Positions 51,843 through 60,306 are shown, numbered from the stretch's first letter. The stretch: 64,000 nucleotides of DNA from Sphingomonas donggukensis (GCF_023674425.1 NZ_CP098401.1:1674001-1738000), one strand, 5' to 3'. Translations and numbers: made by a program. Notes: generated by a model not told the origin, from the sequence alone.

Positions 51843-52609
51843 CCCCTGCCAACGCCTGGCGCTGGTGTGCAGCGGCAGGCGTGGCGGCGTTCCTGTGTTC
51901 GTGGGGCTTCGGGCAGATACCGGGGCTGGTGGCGTGCGGGCCGACCGGTGGACTGGGGCCGATTATCGCGTTCGAGTTCGTGCGGTCGCCGGCGCACGTT
52001 GCGATGCTGTTCGGTGCGGAGCCGTGCCGGTCGGCGCTGGTTGCGGCGCAGAAGACCGGGCTGCTGCTCGATGCGCTGGGGTTCATCCCGGCGTATGCGG
52101 CGTTCCTGGTGTTCGCGGCGCTTGCCTGTTCCCCGGCGAAGGCCGGGGTTCAGTCGCGAGCGGCCCATAGCTCGGCCCCGGCCTTCGCCGGGGAACGGAT
52201 CAGGTGGTTGGTGATCGGCGCGATCCTGCTCGCGGCGCTGTGCGACCAGATCGAGGGCGCGCTGCTCTACCGCATTCTTGCCGACCTGCCCGGCCCCCCC
52301 ACGCTCATCGACGCCTTGTGGTGGCCGGTGCACATCAAGTTCGCGCTGCTCGCGGCGGGCACGGCGGGCATCGCGATCCTGCTGCTGTCACATATGCGCC
52401 TGCCCGGCTTCGTCGCGGCGCTGTTCGTTACCATCGGCGTCTGCACCGCAGTCGCGGGATGGCTGAACGGCCCCTCGCCGGTCATGATGCTCGGCTTCAC
52501 GATTTCCTGGGTGACGATCCTGCTTTCGGCGCTTTTGGCTTCCTGGCGGCCTTCGCTTTTTTCGGCGCGCGCAGCCCCGCCTCCAGTGCCAGCGCCGCCC
52601 AGCGCCTGA
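51839..52609 (+). CDS. Unknown polytopic membrane protein containing an in-frame palindromic repeat
   Basis: A 256-residue integral membrane protein with about seven hydrophobic helices (AGVAAFLCSWGF, IPAYAAFLVFAAL, WLVIGAILLAALC, IKFALLAAGTAGIAILLL, FVAALFVTIGVCTAV, GFTISWVTILLSALLA). I do not recognise the family. Between the third and fourth helices, 23 codons (52128-52196) are a perfect palindromic repeat encoding SPAKAGVQSRAAHSSAPAFA. The ATG overlaps the ppa stop (ATGA), so it is cotranscribed. The last 113 bp overlap the convergent TfoX-like gene. Confidence 0.75.
   Translation: MTPANAWRWCAAAGVAAFLCSWGFGQIPGLVACGPTGGLGPIIAFEFVRSPAHVAMLFGAEPCRSALVAAQKTGLLLDALGFIPAYAAFLVFAALACSPAKAGVQSRAAHSSAPAFAGERIRWLVIGAILLAALCDQIEGALLYRILADLPGPPTLIDALWWPVHIKFALLAAGTAGIAILLLSHMRLPGFVAALFVTIGVCTAVAGWLNGPSPVMMLGFTISWVTILLSALLASWRPSLFSARAAPPPVPAPPSA
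52128..52196 (+). repeat. Family F palindromic repeat inside a membrane-protein gene
   Basis: A 69-bp element with 21-bp perfect inverted arms starting GTTCCCCGGCGAAGGCCGG at 52128-52148 and ending at 52176-52196. The length is a multiple of three and the host frame runs through it without a stop, adding 23 residues in a loop between two membrane helices. Confidence 0.88.
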
Positions 52610-52892
52610 GCGCGTCGGCGTCGTCGTACACATCGTCGGGCGCGCGGCGGTAGTTCATCGTCGCGACGCTGCCGTCGCTGGCGGTGAAGCTGAACCGTTC
52701 GCATCCGGCGGCGTCCCATTCGGGATCGCTGACCTTATCGGACTTCAGCCACAGCGCGTCATCGTCGACGATTCCGAAGACCTGTCCGTCGAGGTACAGC
52801 GTCGCGCCGCCCATCATCGCGCGCTTCGTCAGCGTGCCGAGCGGCTCGGTCGCCTCCGCGACCCAGGCGATCAGGCCCTCGTCCGCCGCCAT
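52497..52892 (-). CDS. TfoX N-terminal-domain family protein
   Basis: A 131-residue cytoplasmic protein with the TfoX_N pattern: ITKRAMMGGATLYLDG-like (TKRAMMGGATLYLDGQVFGI), DDALWLKSDK, CERFSFTASDGSVATMNYRR and DDADALRRWAALALEAGL. The C-terminal tail is Lys/Ala/Pro-rich. Single-domain TfoX proteins of this kind have no proven role. The ATG at 52892 overlaps the GNAT stop by one nt (TAATG). The tail overlaps the convergent membrane-protein gene by 113 bp. Confidence 0.8.
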   Translation of the reverse strand: MAADEGLIAWVAEATEPLGTLTKRAMMGGATLYLDGQVFGIVDDDALWLKSDKVSDPEWDAAGCERFSFTASDGSVATMNYRRAPDDVYDDADALRRWAALALEAGLRAPKKAKAARKPKAPKAGSSPRKS

Positions 52893-53374
52893 TATGCGCC
52901 CTCCGCCAGCCGGGTCAGCGCATCGCCCGACACGCGGTACGTGCGCCATTCGTTCATCGGCTCCGCGCCCTTCGACAGGTAGAAGGCGATCGCCGGCGCG
53001 TTCCAGTCGAGCACCGCCCATTCGAACCGCGTACAGCCGCGCGCGACCGCGATGCCGGCGAGATGCGTGAGCAGTGCGCCGCCCACCCCGCTCCCGCGCG
53101 CATCGGGGGTGACGTAGAGATCCTCCAGATACAGCCCGCGCCAGCCGGTCCAGGTCGAGAAATTGAAGAAGTAGAGCGCCATGCCGACCGGCACGCCATC
53201 CACCTCAGCGACGACCGCATAGGCCGCGGGCTGCTGCGCGAACAGCGCGTCGGCCAGCAGTGTTTCGGTCGCGACGACCTTGTCGGCGGCGCGCTCATAC
53301 TCCGCGAGCTCGCGGACGAAGCGCAGGATGACCGGAACGTCGGCGAGGACGGCGGGGCGGATGGCGACGGTCAT
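52892..53374 (-). CDS. GNAT family N-acetyltransferase (diamine/spermidine acetyltransferase-like)
   Basis: A 160-residue acetyltransferase. The N-terminal IRPAVLADVPVILRFVRELA and the ALYFFNFSTWTGWRGLYLED segment resemble spermidine/spermine acetyltransferase-like GNATs; the acetyl-CoA motif is DARGSGVGGALLTHLA. WAVLDWNAPAIAFY lies near the C-terminus. The ATG at 53374 overlaps the end of the EamA gene (ATGA), giving a three-gene unit EamA-GNAT-TfoX. Confidence 0.9.
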   Translation of the reverse strand: MTVAIRPAVLADVPVILRFVRELAEYERAADKVVATETLLADALFAQQPAAYAVVAEVDGVPVGMALYFFNFSTWTGWRGLYLEDLYVTPDARGSGVGGALLTHLAGIAVARGCTRFEWAVLDWNAPAIAFYLSKGAEPMNEWRTYRVSGDALTRLAEGA

Positions 53375-54273
53375 GGAGCTACCTCGAGTTGGGGGACGGC
53401 GGTGGGTTTCCCCCGCGCCGCGATGAAACAGCCCGCGACGATGAGCGCGGCACCGGCCAGCGTCCACGGCGACAGCGGTTCGGCGAACACCAGCCAGCCG
53501 AGGATCGCCGCCCACACGAACGACGTATATTCGGTCGGCGCGAGATAGCTCGCCTCGCCGTGCTGATACGCCCAGCCGAGCAGCAGCAGCGAGACGGTGG
53601 CGAGCACCGCGGCGCCCAGGATCGTCGGGATATGCTGGCTGTCGGGCACGTCCGCGAACCACGGCGCGGCGATGAGCAGGCAGGTGGACACGATCAGGCT
53701 TTGCCAGAACGCGACTTCGATCGGTTTGGCGACCTGCGCCTGCGCGCGCATCAGGATGATGTTGAAGGCATAGCAGACCGCCGAGAGCAGCACGGCGATG
53801 GTACCGGCCAGCGCCTCGCGCCCCAGGTCGGCGCGTGCCTGCCCGGTCAGGATCAGCGCGACCCCGCCCGCAGCGCACGCGCAGGCGATGACCGACCCGC
53901 GCGGCACGTGTTCCTTCAGGATCAGGGCGGCGAGGAACAGCGAGAGGATCGGCGCGATGAAGGCGAGCGCGATCGCCTGCGCCATCGGGATGCGCGCCAG
54001 CCCCCAGAAGAAGCTGAGCGCCATCACGACACTGACGAGACCGCGGATCAGGTGCAGCCGCATCGCCGCACGCGTCGGCCAGGGGCTGCGCGTGCCGGCG
54101 TAGAGCGCCCCCGACAGGATGGCGCCGGCCAGGCTGCGCCAGAACATCGTCGTATAGACGCCGAGCGCGAGCACGAGGCCCTTCATCACCGCGTCCATGC
54201 CGGAGAACACGAAGATGCCGAGCGCGGCGACGGCGAAGGCGGTCGCGGGGCGGACTGGCGTGTCGTTCGTCAT
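53371..54273 (-). CDS. EamA/DMT superfamily transporter
   Basis: A 300-residue inner-membrane protein with about ten helices arranged as two EamA repeats. The first has GIFVFSGMDAVMKGLVLALG and FFWGLARIPMAQAIALAFIA; the second has EVAFWQSLIVSTCLLIAAPW and the YTSFVWAAILGWLVFAEPL segment. The substrate is unknown; DMT carriers export amino acids, nucleosides or other metabolites. Translationally coupled to the downstream GNAT gene. Confidence 0.92.
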   Translation of the reverse strand: MTNDTPVRPATAFAVAALGIFVFSGMDAVMKGLVLALGVYTTMFWRSLAGAILSGALYAGTRSPWPTRAAMRLHLIRGLVSVVMALSFFWGLARIPMAQAIALAFIAPILSLFLAALILKEHVPRGSVIACACAAGGVALILTGQARADLGREALAGTIAVLLSAVCYAFNIILMRAQAQVAKPIEVAFWQSLIVSTCLLIAAPWFADVPDSQHIPTILGAAVLATVSLLLLGWAYQHGEASYLAPTEYTSFVWAAILGWLVFAEPLSPWTLAGAALIVAGCFIAARGKPTAVPQLEVAP

Positions 54274-54323
54274 GCGCCCCTTCCCCCGCTGGCGTTGGCA
54301 TTGCGAGCGCCTATACCAGCGCG

Positions 54324-54974
54324 ATGAGCACGCGCCAGCAATCGATCGGCAACCGCATCGCCCCGCCCCGTTTCCTGGCGTTCTGCGTCATCGCCGCGGT
54401 CGCGGTGCCGATCGCGATCGCGCGATCGGGCTGGTCGACGGGGATCATGGTCGGCTTCGATATCGCGGCTACGGTGTTCCTGCTGTCGATCGTCCCGCTG
54501 CTGACCAGGTCGGATGCCGATGCGATGCGCGACGCCGCCGAGCGCAACGACGCCAACCGCGTCGTTCTGCTGGGCATCACGGGCGCGACCTCCATCGCGA
54601 TCCTGGCCGCAGTGGTCGGCGAGCTGGCCGCGAAGGGCGCGCCGCCGCCGCTGACGATCGCGCTGGTCATCGGTACGCTGGCGCTATCGTGGCTGTTCGC
54701 CAACACCGTCTACGCACTCCACTATGCGCACCTCTATTATTCGAAGGGTGACGATTCAGGGGATGCGGCGGGACTCGATTTCCCGGAGTGCGACGAGCCC
54801 GATTACTGGGACTTCATCTATTTCGCGTTCACGCTGGGGATGACATTCCAGACGTCGGACGTGAGCATCACCGATCGCGGCGTACGCCGCACGGTGACTT
54901 TCCACTGCCTGGCGGCGTTCGTGTTCAATCTGGGGGTCATCGCCTTCACGATCAACGTGATCGGCGGCAGCTAG
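54324..54974 (+). CDS. DUF1345 membrane protein
   Basis: A 216-residue protein with about five membrane helices and the DUF1345 signature: AERNDANRVVLLGITGATS, LSWLFANTVYALHYAHLYY, DFIYFAFTLGMTFQTSDVSI then RRTVTFHCLAAFVFNLGVIA. The function of the family is not known. It is divergent from the EamA gene (50-bp gap) and its stop overlaps that of the thioredoxin-like gene by 4 nt. Confidence 0.9.
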   Translation: MSTRQQSIGNRIAPPRFLAFCVIAAVAVPIAIARSGWSTGIMVGFDIAATVFLLSIVPLLTRSDADAMRDAAERNDANRVVLLGITGATSIAILAAVVGELAAKGAPPPLTIALVIGTLALSWLFANTVYALHYAHLYYSKGDDSGDAAGLDFPECDEPDYWDFIYFAFTLGMTFQTSDVSITDRGVRRTVTFHCLAAFVFNLGVIAFTINVIGGS

Positions 54975-55576
54975 CCTCTCGCGAAATGGTCGTAGATCGC
55001 GTCCGCGCTGCGCGACGCGGCGTTGCGCCACGTGGGTGCGTCGGCAAGGTTGAGCGGCTTTCCCGCGGCATCGAGCATCAGGACGGTCGGGGTGCCCGGC
55101 ACGCCATCGAGACCATAGCTGCGCGCGATGTCGAGGTTCTTCGTCTTCTTGCCGACATTCACCCATACGATCTCATAGTGGGGGTCGAGCATCGCCCGGA
55201 ACCGCGGGGTCGCGAACCAGCCGGCGAGCGCGCGGCTGTCGTGGCACCAGTTGCCGCCGAAGATGACGAGGACGCGGTGGCCGTTCGCGCGCGCGCGGGT
55301 GAGCGCGGCGGCGATGTCGGCGCGGGCGCGGGAGGGGGATGGGAAGGGTTTGGCTTCGGGGTGGGCCGCACCGCTCGCGCTCGTCTCGCCTTCCGATTCT
55401 GCCCCCACCCCGTTCGTGCTGAGCCCTTCGACAGGCTCAGGATAAACTTCGGCGCCACGCGCCGAAGTCGAAGCACGTGCCTCAAGCGCGGCGTTTGGGG
55501 CATGTGCTTCGACTGCGCTCAGCACGAACGGGGATAGGATGAGGGCGATCGCGACCGCCAGCCCCGCACACTTCAC
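54971..55576 (-). CDS. Thioredoxin-like exported protein with a repeat-encoded N-terminal segment
   Basis: A 201-residue protein. The signal hydrophobic core ([13 protein letters not shown]) is followed by 42 residues translated from a palindromic repeat (55408-55533), then a linker and a thioredoxin-7-like domain: [39 protein letters not shown] and [18 protein letters not shown]. The active site is WCHDS, a single Cys rather than CxxC. Signal peptidase cleavage may occur at LSAVEA-HA, within the repeat-encoded part. The GTG at 55576 overlaps the ispG stop (GTGA). Confidence 0.82.
   Translation of the reverse strand: MKCAGLAVAIALILSPFVLSAVEAHAPNAALEARASTSARGAEVYPEPVEGLSTNGVGAESEGETSASGAAHPEAKPFPSPSRARADIAAALTRARANGHRVLVIFGGNWCHDSRALAGWFATPRFRAMLDPHYEIVWVNVGKKTKNLDIARSYGLDGVPGTPTVLMLDAAGKPLNLADAPTWRNAASRSADAIYDHFARG
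55408..55533. repeat. Family E palindromic repeat inside the thioredoxin-like gene
   Basis: A 126-bp element with 17-bp inverted ends CCCCGTTCGTGCTGAGC and GCTCAGCACGAACGGGG and an inner palindrome around TTCGGCGCCACGCGCCGAAG. The length is exactly 42 codons, and the host frame reads through it in the minus direction ([15 protein letters not shown] onward). Confidence 0.88.
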
Positions 55577-56688
55577 GCCGCCGCCTTCGACACGCCCGTC
55601 TCGATCTCGTGCGCCTTGGCCTCGACCAGCTTGACGATGTGGTCGAGCATGTCGGCGCTCTCGACCGTGTGGTCGGTGACGCCCGACAGGTACACCATGT
55701 GCTTGCCGTTGCCGCCGCCGGTCAGGCCGATGTCGGTTTCGCGCGCCTCGCCGGGGCCGTTGACGACGCAGCCGAGGACCGAGAGGCTCATCGGCGTGCG
55801 GATGTGCTGGAGGCGTTCCTCCAGCGCCTGGACGGTGCGGATCACGTCGAAGCCCTGACGCGCGCAGCTGGGGCAGCTGACGACGCGGACGCCGCGGTTG
55901 CGGATGCCGAGCGCCTTCAGGATCTCGAACCCGACGCGGACTTCCTCCTCGGGCTCCGCCGACAACGACACGCGGATGGTATCGCCGATGCCGTACCAGA
56001 GCAGGCTGCCGATCCCGATCGCCGACTTGACGGTACCGCCGACGAACCCGCCGGCTTCGGTGATGCCAAGGTGCAGCGGGCAATCGACCGCCTCGGCGAG
56101 CTGCTGATAGGCGGCGACCGCGAGGAACAGGTCGGACGCCTTCACCGCCACCTTGAATTCGTGGAAATCGTGGTCCTGGAGCAGCTTGATATGGTCGAGC
56201 GCGCTTTCGACCAGCGCCTCGGGACAGGGCTCGCCGTATTTCTCGAGCAGGTCCTTTTCCAGGCTACCGGCGTTCACCCCGATGCGGATCGCGCAGCCAT
56301 TGGCCTTGGCGGCGTTGACGACTTCGCGCACGCGCTCGGACGAGCCGATGTTGCCCGGATTGATGCGCAGGCACGCAGCACCCGCGTCCGCCGCTTCCAG
56401 CGCGCGCTTGTAGTGGAAATGGATGTCGGCGACGATCGGCACGCGCGCGGCACGGACGATGGTCTTCAGCGCGGCGGTGCTTTCCACATCGGGGCAGGAC
56501 ACGCGGATGATGTCGACCCCGGCATCCTCGCAGCGGCGGATCTGGTCGATCGTCGCGACTGCATCGCTGGTCGGCGTGTTCGTCATCGTCTGGACCGTGA
56601 CCGGCGCATCGCCGCCGACGGGCACGTTGCCGACCATGATCTGGCGGCTTTGGCGGCGCACGATATCGCGCCAGGGTCGAACGGACAT
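55573..56688 (-). CDS. ispG: 4-Hydroxy-3-methylbut-2-enyl diphosphate synthase
   Basis: A 371-residue iron-sulfur enzyme of the MEP isoprenoid pathway. It has [40 protein letters not shown] and [10 protein letters not shown]. The 4Fe-4S ligands are Cys272 and Cys275 (SCPSCARQG) and Cys307 ([10 protein letters not shown]), with the fourth-ligand Glu in GEARETDIG. The ATG at 56688 was chosen because homology starts there; the frame is open to 56754. Coupled to the thioredoxin-like gene downstream. Confidence 0.97.
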   Translation of the reverse strand: MSVRPWRDIVRRQSRQIMVGNVPVGGDAPVTVQTMTNTPTSDAVATIDQIRRCEDAGVDIIRVSCPDVESTAALKTIVRAARVPIVADIHFHYKRALEAADAGAACLRINPGNIGSSERVREVVNAAKANGCAIRIGVNAGSLEKDLLEKYGEPCPEALVESALDHIKLLQDHDFHEFKVAVKASDLFLAVAAYQQLAEAVDCPLHLGITEAGGFVGGTVKSAIGIGSLLWYGIGDTIRVSLSAEPEEEVRVGFEILKALGIRNRGVRVVSCPSCARQGFDVIRTVQALEERLQHIRTPMSLSVLGCVVNGPGEARETDIGLTGGGNGKHMVYLSGVTDHTVESADMLDHIVKLVEAKAHEIETGVSKAAA

Positions 56689-56795
56689 GGGGAAACGCTC
56701 CAGACTGATGCGCCGCCATATAGCCCTCCGAAAGGATGAGGGAAACCGGCGCAAACGCTAACGCATCGTTATCCTAGACCCGGTAACGGCGGGGC

Positions 56796-57947
56796 GTGCG
56801 CCACGAGCCGAACATTACCGCCGCGATGCCGGCCCGCCAGCGCCATTACGGCATGGACTGGCTGCGCATCGGCGCGTTCGCGCTGCTGATCCTGTATCAC
56901 ATCGGCATGGTCTTCGCGCCGTGGGGCTGGGTGGTGAAGTCCGCCACGACCTACCCCGCGCTGATCGCGCCGATGGCCTTCCTGACGCCGTGGCGCCTCG
57001 CGCTGCTGTTCGCGGTATCGGGCTATGCCAGCGCGAAGCTGTTCGTGCGGACGCCCGATGTCACCGTCTTTTTGCGATCGCGCAGCGCCCGGCTGCTGGT
57101 GCCGCTGGCGTTCGGCATGGCGGTGTTCGTGCCGGTCGAGATGTGGGTGCGAGTGCGCGGCGGCGGCTATGCACCGGGCTATCTGCATTTCTGGGCGGTC
57201 GATTACTGGCGCGTCGGCGCATTCCACGGCGTCGGCTTCCCGAGCTGGGAGCATCTGTGGTTCGTCGCGTATCTGTGGGCGTACACGCTGGGGCTGGGCG
57301 CAGTGCTGGCGCTGGGATGGCGCGCAGCGCCGCTGGCCGCGTGGCTGGCGGAGGGACGGCGGCTTTTGTGGGCGCCGATCGTGGCGCTGGCGACCGTAAA
57401 GCTCGCGCTGATGTTCGTGGTCGCCGAGCGGCAGGGGCTGTTCAGCGACTGGGCGGGGCATGCCGAATATGCGCCGATGTTCGGCCTAGGGTTCGTGCTG
57501 GCCGGCCACCGCACGCTGTGGCCGCCGCTGGCGAGCGTGTTCGTGCCGGCGATCGCCACCGCGCTGCTCGCCGGGATGGTCGTCGTCGGAATAGAGGTGC
57601 GCTATCCGGGCGAGGCGCTCCCCCCGCACGCGCTGATGGCGCTCGACCGTGCGGCGCGGATCGCGATGGCGTGGAGCATGATCTGCGTGCTGTTCCAGGC
57701 TGCCGATCGCTGGCTGAACCGCGACCATGCGTGGCGCGGGCCGCTCGCGCGGGCGGTGTTCCCGGCGTACATCCTCCACCATACCGCACTGATCGTCGCG
57801 GCATGGTGGACGCTGCCGATGGGGTTTGCGCTGCTGGCGGAGTTCGCCATCCTAGCCGTCGCGAGCCTCGCGGCGTGTTTCGCAGGCTATGCGATCGGGA
57901 GCCGGGTGGGGTGGATCGGGACGGTGATCGGGATGCCACCGCGGTAG
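56796..57947 (+). CDS. Acyltransferase-3 family membrane protein (first of a tandem pair)
   Basis: A 383-residue polytopic protein of the acyltransferase-3/OpgC-like family, which O-acylates surface or periplasmic glycans. The first helix segment is MDWLRIGAFALLILYHIGMV with the conserved His; later features are WRLALLFAVSGYASAKLF, SWEHLWFVAYLWAYTLGLG and FPAYILHHTALIVAAWW. GTG at 56796 is used, preceded by GGGG; an ATG at 56826 is also possible. A paralog follows at 58098. Confidence 0.85.
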   Translation: MRHEPNITAAMPARQRHYGMDWLRIGAFALLILYHIGMVFAPWGWVVKSATTYPALIAPMAFLTPWRLALLFAVSGYASAKLFVRTPDVTVFLRSRSARLLVPLAFGMAVFVPVEMWVRVRGGGYAPGYLHFWAVDYWRVGAFHGVGFPSWEHLWFVAYLWAYTLGLGAVLALGWRAAPLAAWLAEGRRLLWAPIVALATVKLALMFVVAERQGLFSDWAGHAEYAPMFGLGFVLAGHRTLWPPLASVFVPAIATALLAGMVVVGIEVRYPGEALPPHALMALDRAARIAMAWSMICVLFQAADRWLNRDHAWRGPLARAVFPAYILHHTALIVAAWWTLPMGFALLAEFAILAVASLAACFAGYAIGSRVGWIGTVIGMPPR

Positions 57948-57949
57948 GG

Positions 57950-58052
57950 GTGACGCGCGGAACGCGCGACGGAGGGGGCCTCCGCGCACGCACCGTTTGT
58001 GCCGCTCCCCCTCCACCGCTTCGCGGTCCCCCCCCCCCGTGCCGGGGAGGAT
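57950..58052 (+). repeat. Family A palindromic repeat, copy 6 (left end truncated) with a C homopolymer
   Basis: The right half is intact (GCTCCCCCTCCACCGCTTCG to GTGCCGGGGAGGAT), but the left palindrome is missing. The internal CCCCCTCCCC of other copies has become an unbroken run of eleven C at 58028-58038. It lies between the two acyltransferase genes. Confidence 0.8.
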
Positions 58053-58097
58053 TCCTGCGCTTCCCCCCGCCCGGCCCCTCCGCTACGCCGCCGCGCG

Positions 58098-59261
58098 ATG
58101 GCACGGCATTATGGCATGGACTGGCTGCGGATCGGGGCGTTTGCGATCCTGATCCTCTACCATATCGGCATGGTCTTCGTGGCTTGGCCGTTCCACGCGA
58201 AGGTGGCGCCGACGATCGACTGGGTGGCGATCCCGATGCTGGCGATCAGCCCGTGGCGGTTGACGCTGCTGTTCCTAGTGTCGGGCTATGCCAGCCGCGC
58301 GCTGTTGCGGCGGTGGCGGTCGGCGGGGAGTTTTGTCGTGCACCGATCGTGGCGGCTGCTGGTGCCGCTCGCGTTCGGCATCCTCGTCATCGTGCCGCCG
58401 CAGTCGTGGGTCGAGCTTACCACCCAGCATGGCTATACCGCGTCCTACTGGCACTTCCTGACCCATGATTACTTCCGCTTCGGCATGCTCGACGGGCTGG
58501 TGCTGCCGACGTGGAACCACCTGTGGTTCGTCGCCTATCTGTGGCTCTACACGGTGGTGCTCGGCGTGCTCGTCGCCCTCCCCACGCCGCCACGCGCGCA
58601 GGCCGCGTTCGACCGGGTGTTCGGGGGCATCGGTGTCCTCACGCTGCCGATCCTTTGGTTGTTCGCGACGCAGGTGGTCGTGTTCCAGCGGTGGAGCGAC
58701 AGCCACGACGTCTGGAACGACGGGGTCGCCCACCTCGCCTATTTCCCTGCCTTCCTGTTCGGCTACGGCCTGGCCGGGTCGGACGCGGCGATGGCGGCGA
58801 TGGTGCGATGGTGGAAGCCGGCGGCGTTCCTCGCGATTGCCAGCTACGCCGTCACCGTCGTGATCGAGGTCGCGTATCCCGGCCTCGCTCGCCCGCCGCA
58901 GTGGGTGTCCGACCTGTCGGTGTGGGCACGCCAGCCGCACACCTGGGCGGCGATCGTCGCGCTGATCGGCGTGGCGGAGGCGTATCTGAACCGCGACCAC
59001 CGCTGGCGCCCGATGCTGACCGAGGCGGTGTTCCCCTTCTATATCATCCACCAGACCGCGATCGTCGTCGGCGTGTGGTGGCTGCTGCCGCTCGCGCTGC
59101 CAGCGGCGGCGGAGTTCGGCGCGCTCACGCTCATCACCATCGCCGCCTGCTGGGTGTTCTACCTGGGCGGCCGCGAGATCGGCTGGGCCCGCCCGCTGAT
59201 CGGGTTGCGGCCGAAGGTGGCGACGCCTGCGCAACCTGCTACGACCGAGCCGACCCTATGA
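58098..59261 (+). CDS. Acyltransferase-3 family membrane protein (second of a tandem pair)
   Basis: A 387-residue paralog of the preceding protein: MARHYGMDWLRIGAFAILIL matches its start almost residue for residue, and NHLWFVAYLWLYTVVLG, FPFYIIHQTAIVVGVWWLLP match later segments. The middle parts differ more. Start taken at ATG 58098; the frame is open from 57999 through the repeat but that extension is not shared with the paralog. It ends in a tandem 14-bp duplication shared with the next gene's start. Confidence 0.85.
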   Translation: MARHYGMDWLRIGAFAILILYHIGMVFVAWPFHAKVAPTIDWVAIPMLAISPWRLTLLFLVSGYASRALLRRWRSAGSFVVHRSWRLLVPLAFGILVIVPPQSWVELTTQHGYTASYWHFLTHDYFRFGMLDGLVLPTWNHLWFVAYLWLYTVVLGVLVALPTPPRAQAAFDRVFGGIGVLTLPILWLFATQVVVFQRWSDSHDVWNDGVAHLAYFPAFLFGYGLAGSDAAMAAMVRWWKPAAFLAIASYAVTVVIEVAYPGLARPPQWVSDLSVWARQPHTWAAIVALIGVAEAYLNRDHRWRPMLTEAVFPFYIIHQTAIVVGVWWLLPLALPAAAEFGALTLITIAACWVFYLGGREIGWARPLIGLRPKVATPAQPATTEPTL

Positions 59262-59276
59262 CGCCGACCCTATGAC
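59249..59276 (+). repeat. 14-bp tandem duplication at a gene junction
   Basis: GCCGACCCTATGAC occurs twice in direct tandem. The first copy contains ATGA, where the acyltransferase stop would overlap an ATG; the second copy carries the ATG at 59272 used by the next gene. Confidence 0.9.
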
Positions 59277-60276
59277 GAAAGTCGTGCCCATGCGCCTCAT
59301 CCTGCTGATCGGAGCCCTTGTCATGTCCGCCCCTGTTGCCGCCCAGACCGCCAAGCCCGGCTGGACGCTCGTCATCCACGGCGGTGCGGGAGTGATCGAG
59401 CGCGACCGGATGACGCCGGAGAAGGAAGCGGCGGCGCGCGCCGGGCTGAACGCCGCGCTCGATGCGGGACAGGCGGTGCTGGCCAAAGGCGGCAGCGCGG
59501 TCGACGCGGTCGAGGCGGCGATCCAGGTGCTGGAGGACGATCCCCAGTTCAACGCCGGGCGCGGCGCGGTGTTCACCTATGAAGGCACCAACGAACTCGA
59601 CGCCGCGATCATGGACGGGTCGACGCGCGCCGCCGGAGCGGTCGCCGGCGTCACGCGCACCCGCCACCCGGTGAGCCTCGCGCGCAAGGTGATGACTGAC
59701 AGCCCGCACGTGATGCTGGCCGGCAAGGGCGCCGACGTCTTCTCAGCCGAGAACGGGCTCGAACAGGCCGACCCGAGCTGGTTCGCGACGCCCGAGCGCA
59801 AGCGGCAGCTGGACGAATTGAAGGCGAAGAAGGTCGGCTGGTTCGACGTCGACATGAAATACGGCACCGTCGGCGCGGTGGCGCGCGACGCGGCGGGCCA
59901 TGTCGCCGCCGCGACCTCGACCGGCGGGGTCACCGGCAAGCGGTGGGGCCGCGTCGGCGACAGCCCGCTGATCGGCGCCGGCACCTACGCCGACGACCGC
60001 GCCTGCGCCGTCTCCGCCACCGGCGCGGGCGAGTTCTTCATCCGCGAGGGCGTCGCCCACGAAATCTGCGCGCGCGTCCGCTTCAAGGGCGAGACGCTGA
60101 AGGCCGCCGGCGACACGGTGATGGGCGAAGTGAAGACGATGGGCGGCAGCGGCGGCGTGATCCTGACCGGGCCGTCGGGCGAAATGGCGTGGAGCTTTAA
60201 CACGCCGGGCATGTACCGCGGGCGCGCGTCGGCGGAGGGAGAACGGGTGGTGGCGATCTACGGCGACGAGAAATAG
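59272..60276 (+). CDS. Isoaspartyl peptidase/L-asparaginase (Ntn hydrolase), exported
   Basis: A 334-residue precursor with a signal peptide (LILLIGALVMSAPVAAQ). It has WTLVIHGGAGVIERD, NAGRGAVFTYEGTNELDAAI and ASLARKVM-like (PVSLARKVMTDSPHVML). The autocleavage/catalytic site is KYGTVGAVARD with Thr199 becoming the N-terminal nucleophile of the beta chain; ATSTGGVTGKRWGRVGDSPL and GAGTYADDRACAVSATGAGE follow. A later ATG at 59290 gives a tighter signal peptide. It removes isoaspartyl residues or asparagine in the periplasm. Confidence 0.95.
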   Translation: MTKVVPMRLILLIGALVMSAPVAAQTAKPGWTLVIHGGAGVIERDRMTPEKEAAARAGLNAALDAGQAVLAKGGSAVDAVEAAIQVLEDDPQFNAGRGAVFTYEGTNELDAAIMDGSTRAAGAVAGVTRTRHPVSLARKVMTDSPHVMLAGKGADVFSAENGLEQADPSWFATPERKRQLDELKAKKVGWFDVDMKYGTVGAVARDAAGHVAAATSTGGVTGKRWGRVGDSPLIGAGTYADDRACAVSATGAGEFFIREGVAHEICARVRFKGETLKAAGDTVMGEVKTMGGSGGVILTGPSGEMAWSFNTPGMYRGRASAEGERVVAIYGDEK

Positions 60277-60306
60277 GCTAGCCGTCCGGCGCTCGGGGGG
60301 AGCCGC

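Noticed and set aside
57999..58097. N-terminal extension of the second acyltransferase
   Set aside because: Translated repeat, absent from the paralog, so not counted as a protein-embedded element.
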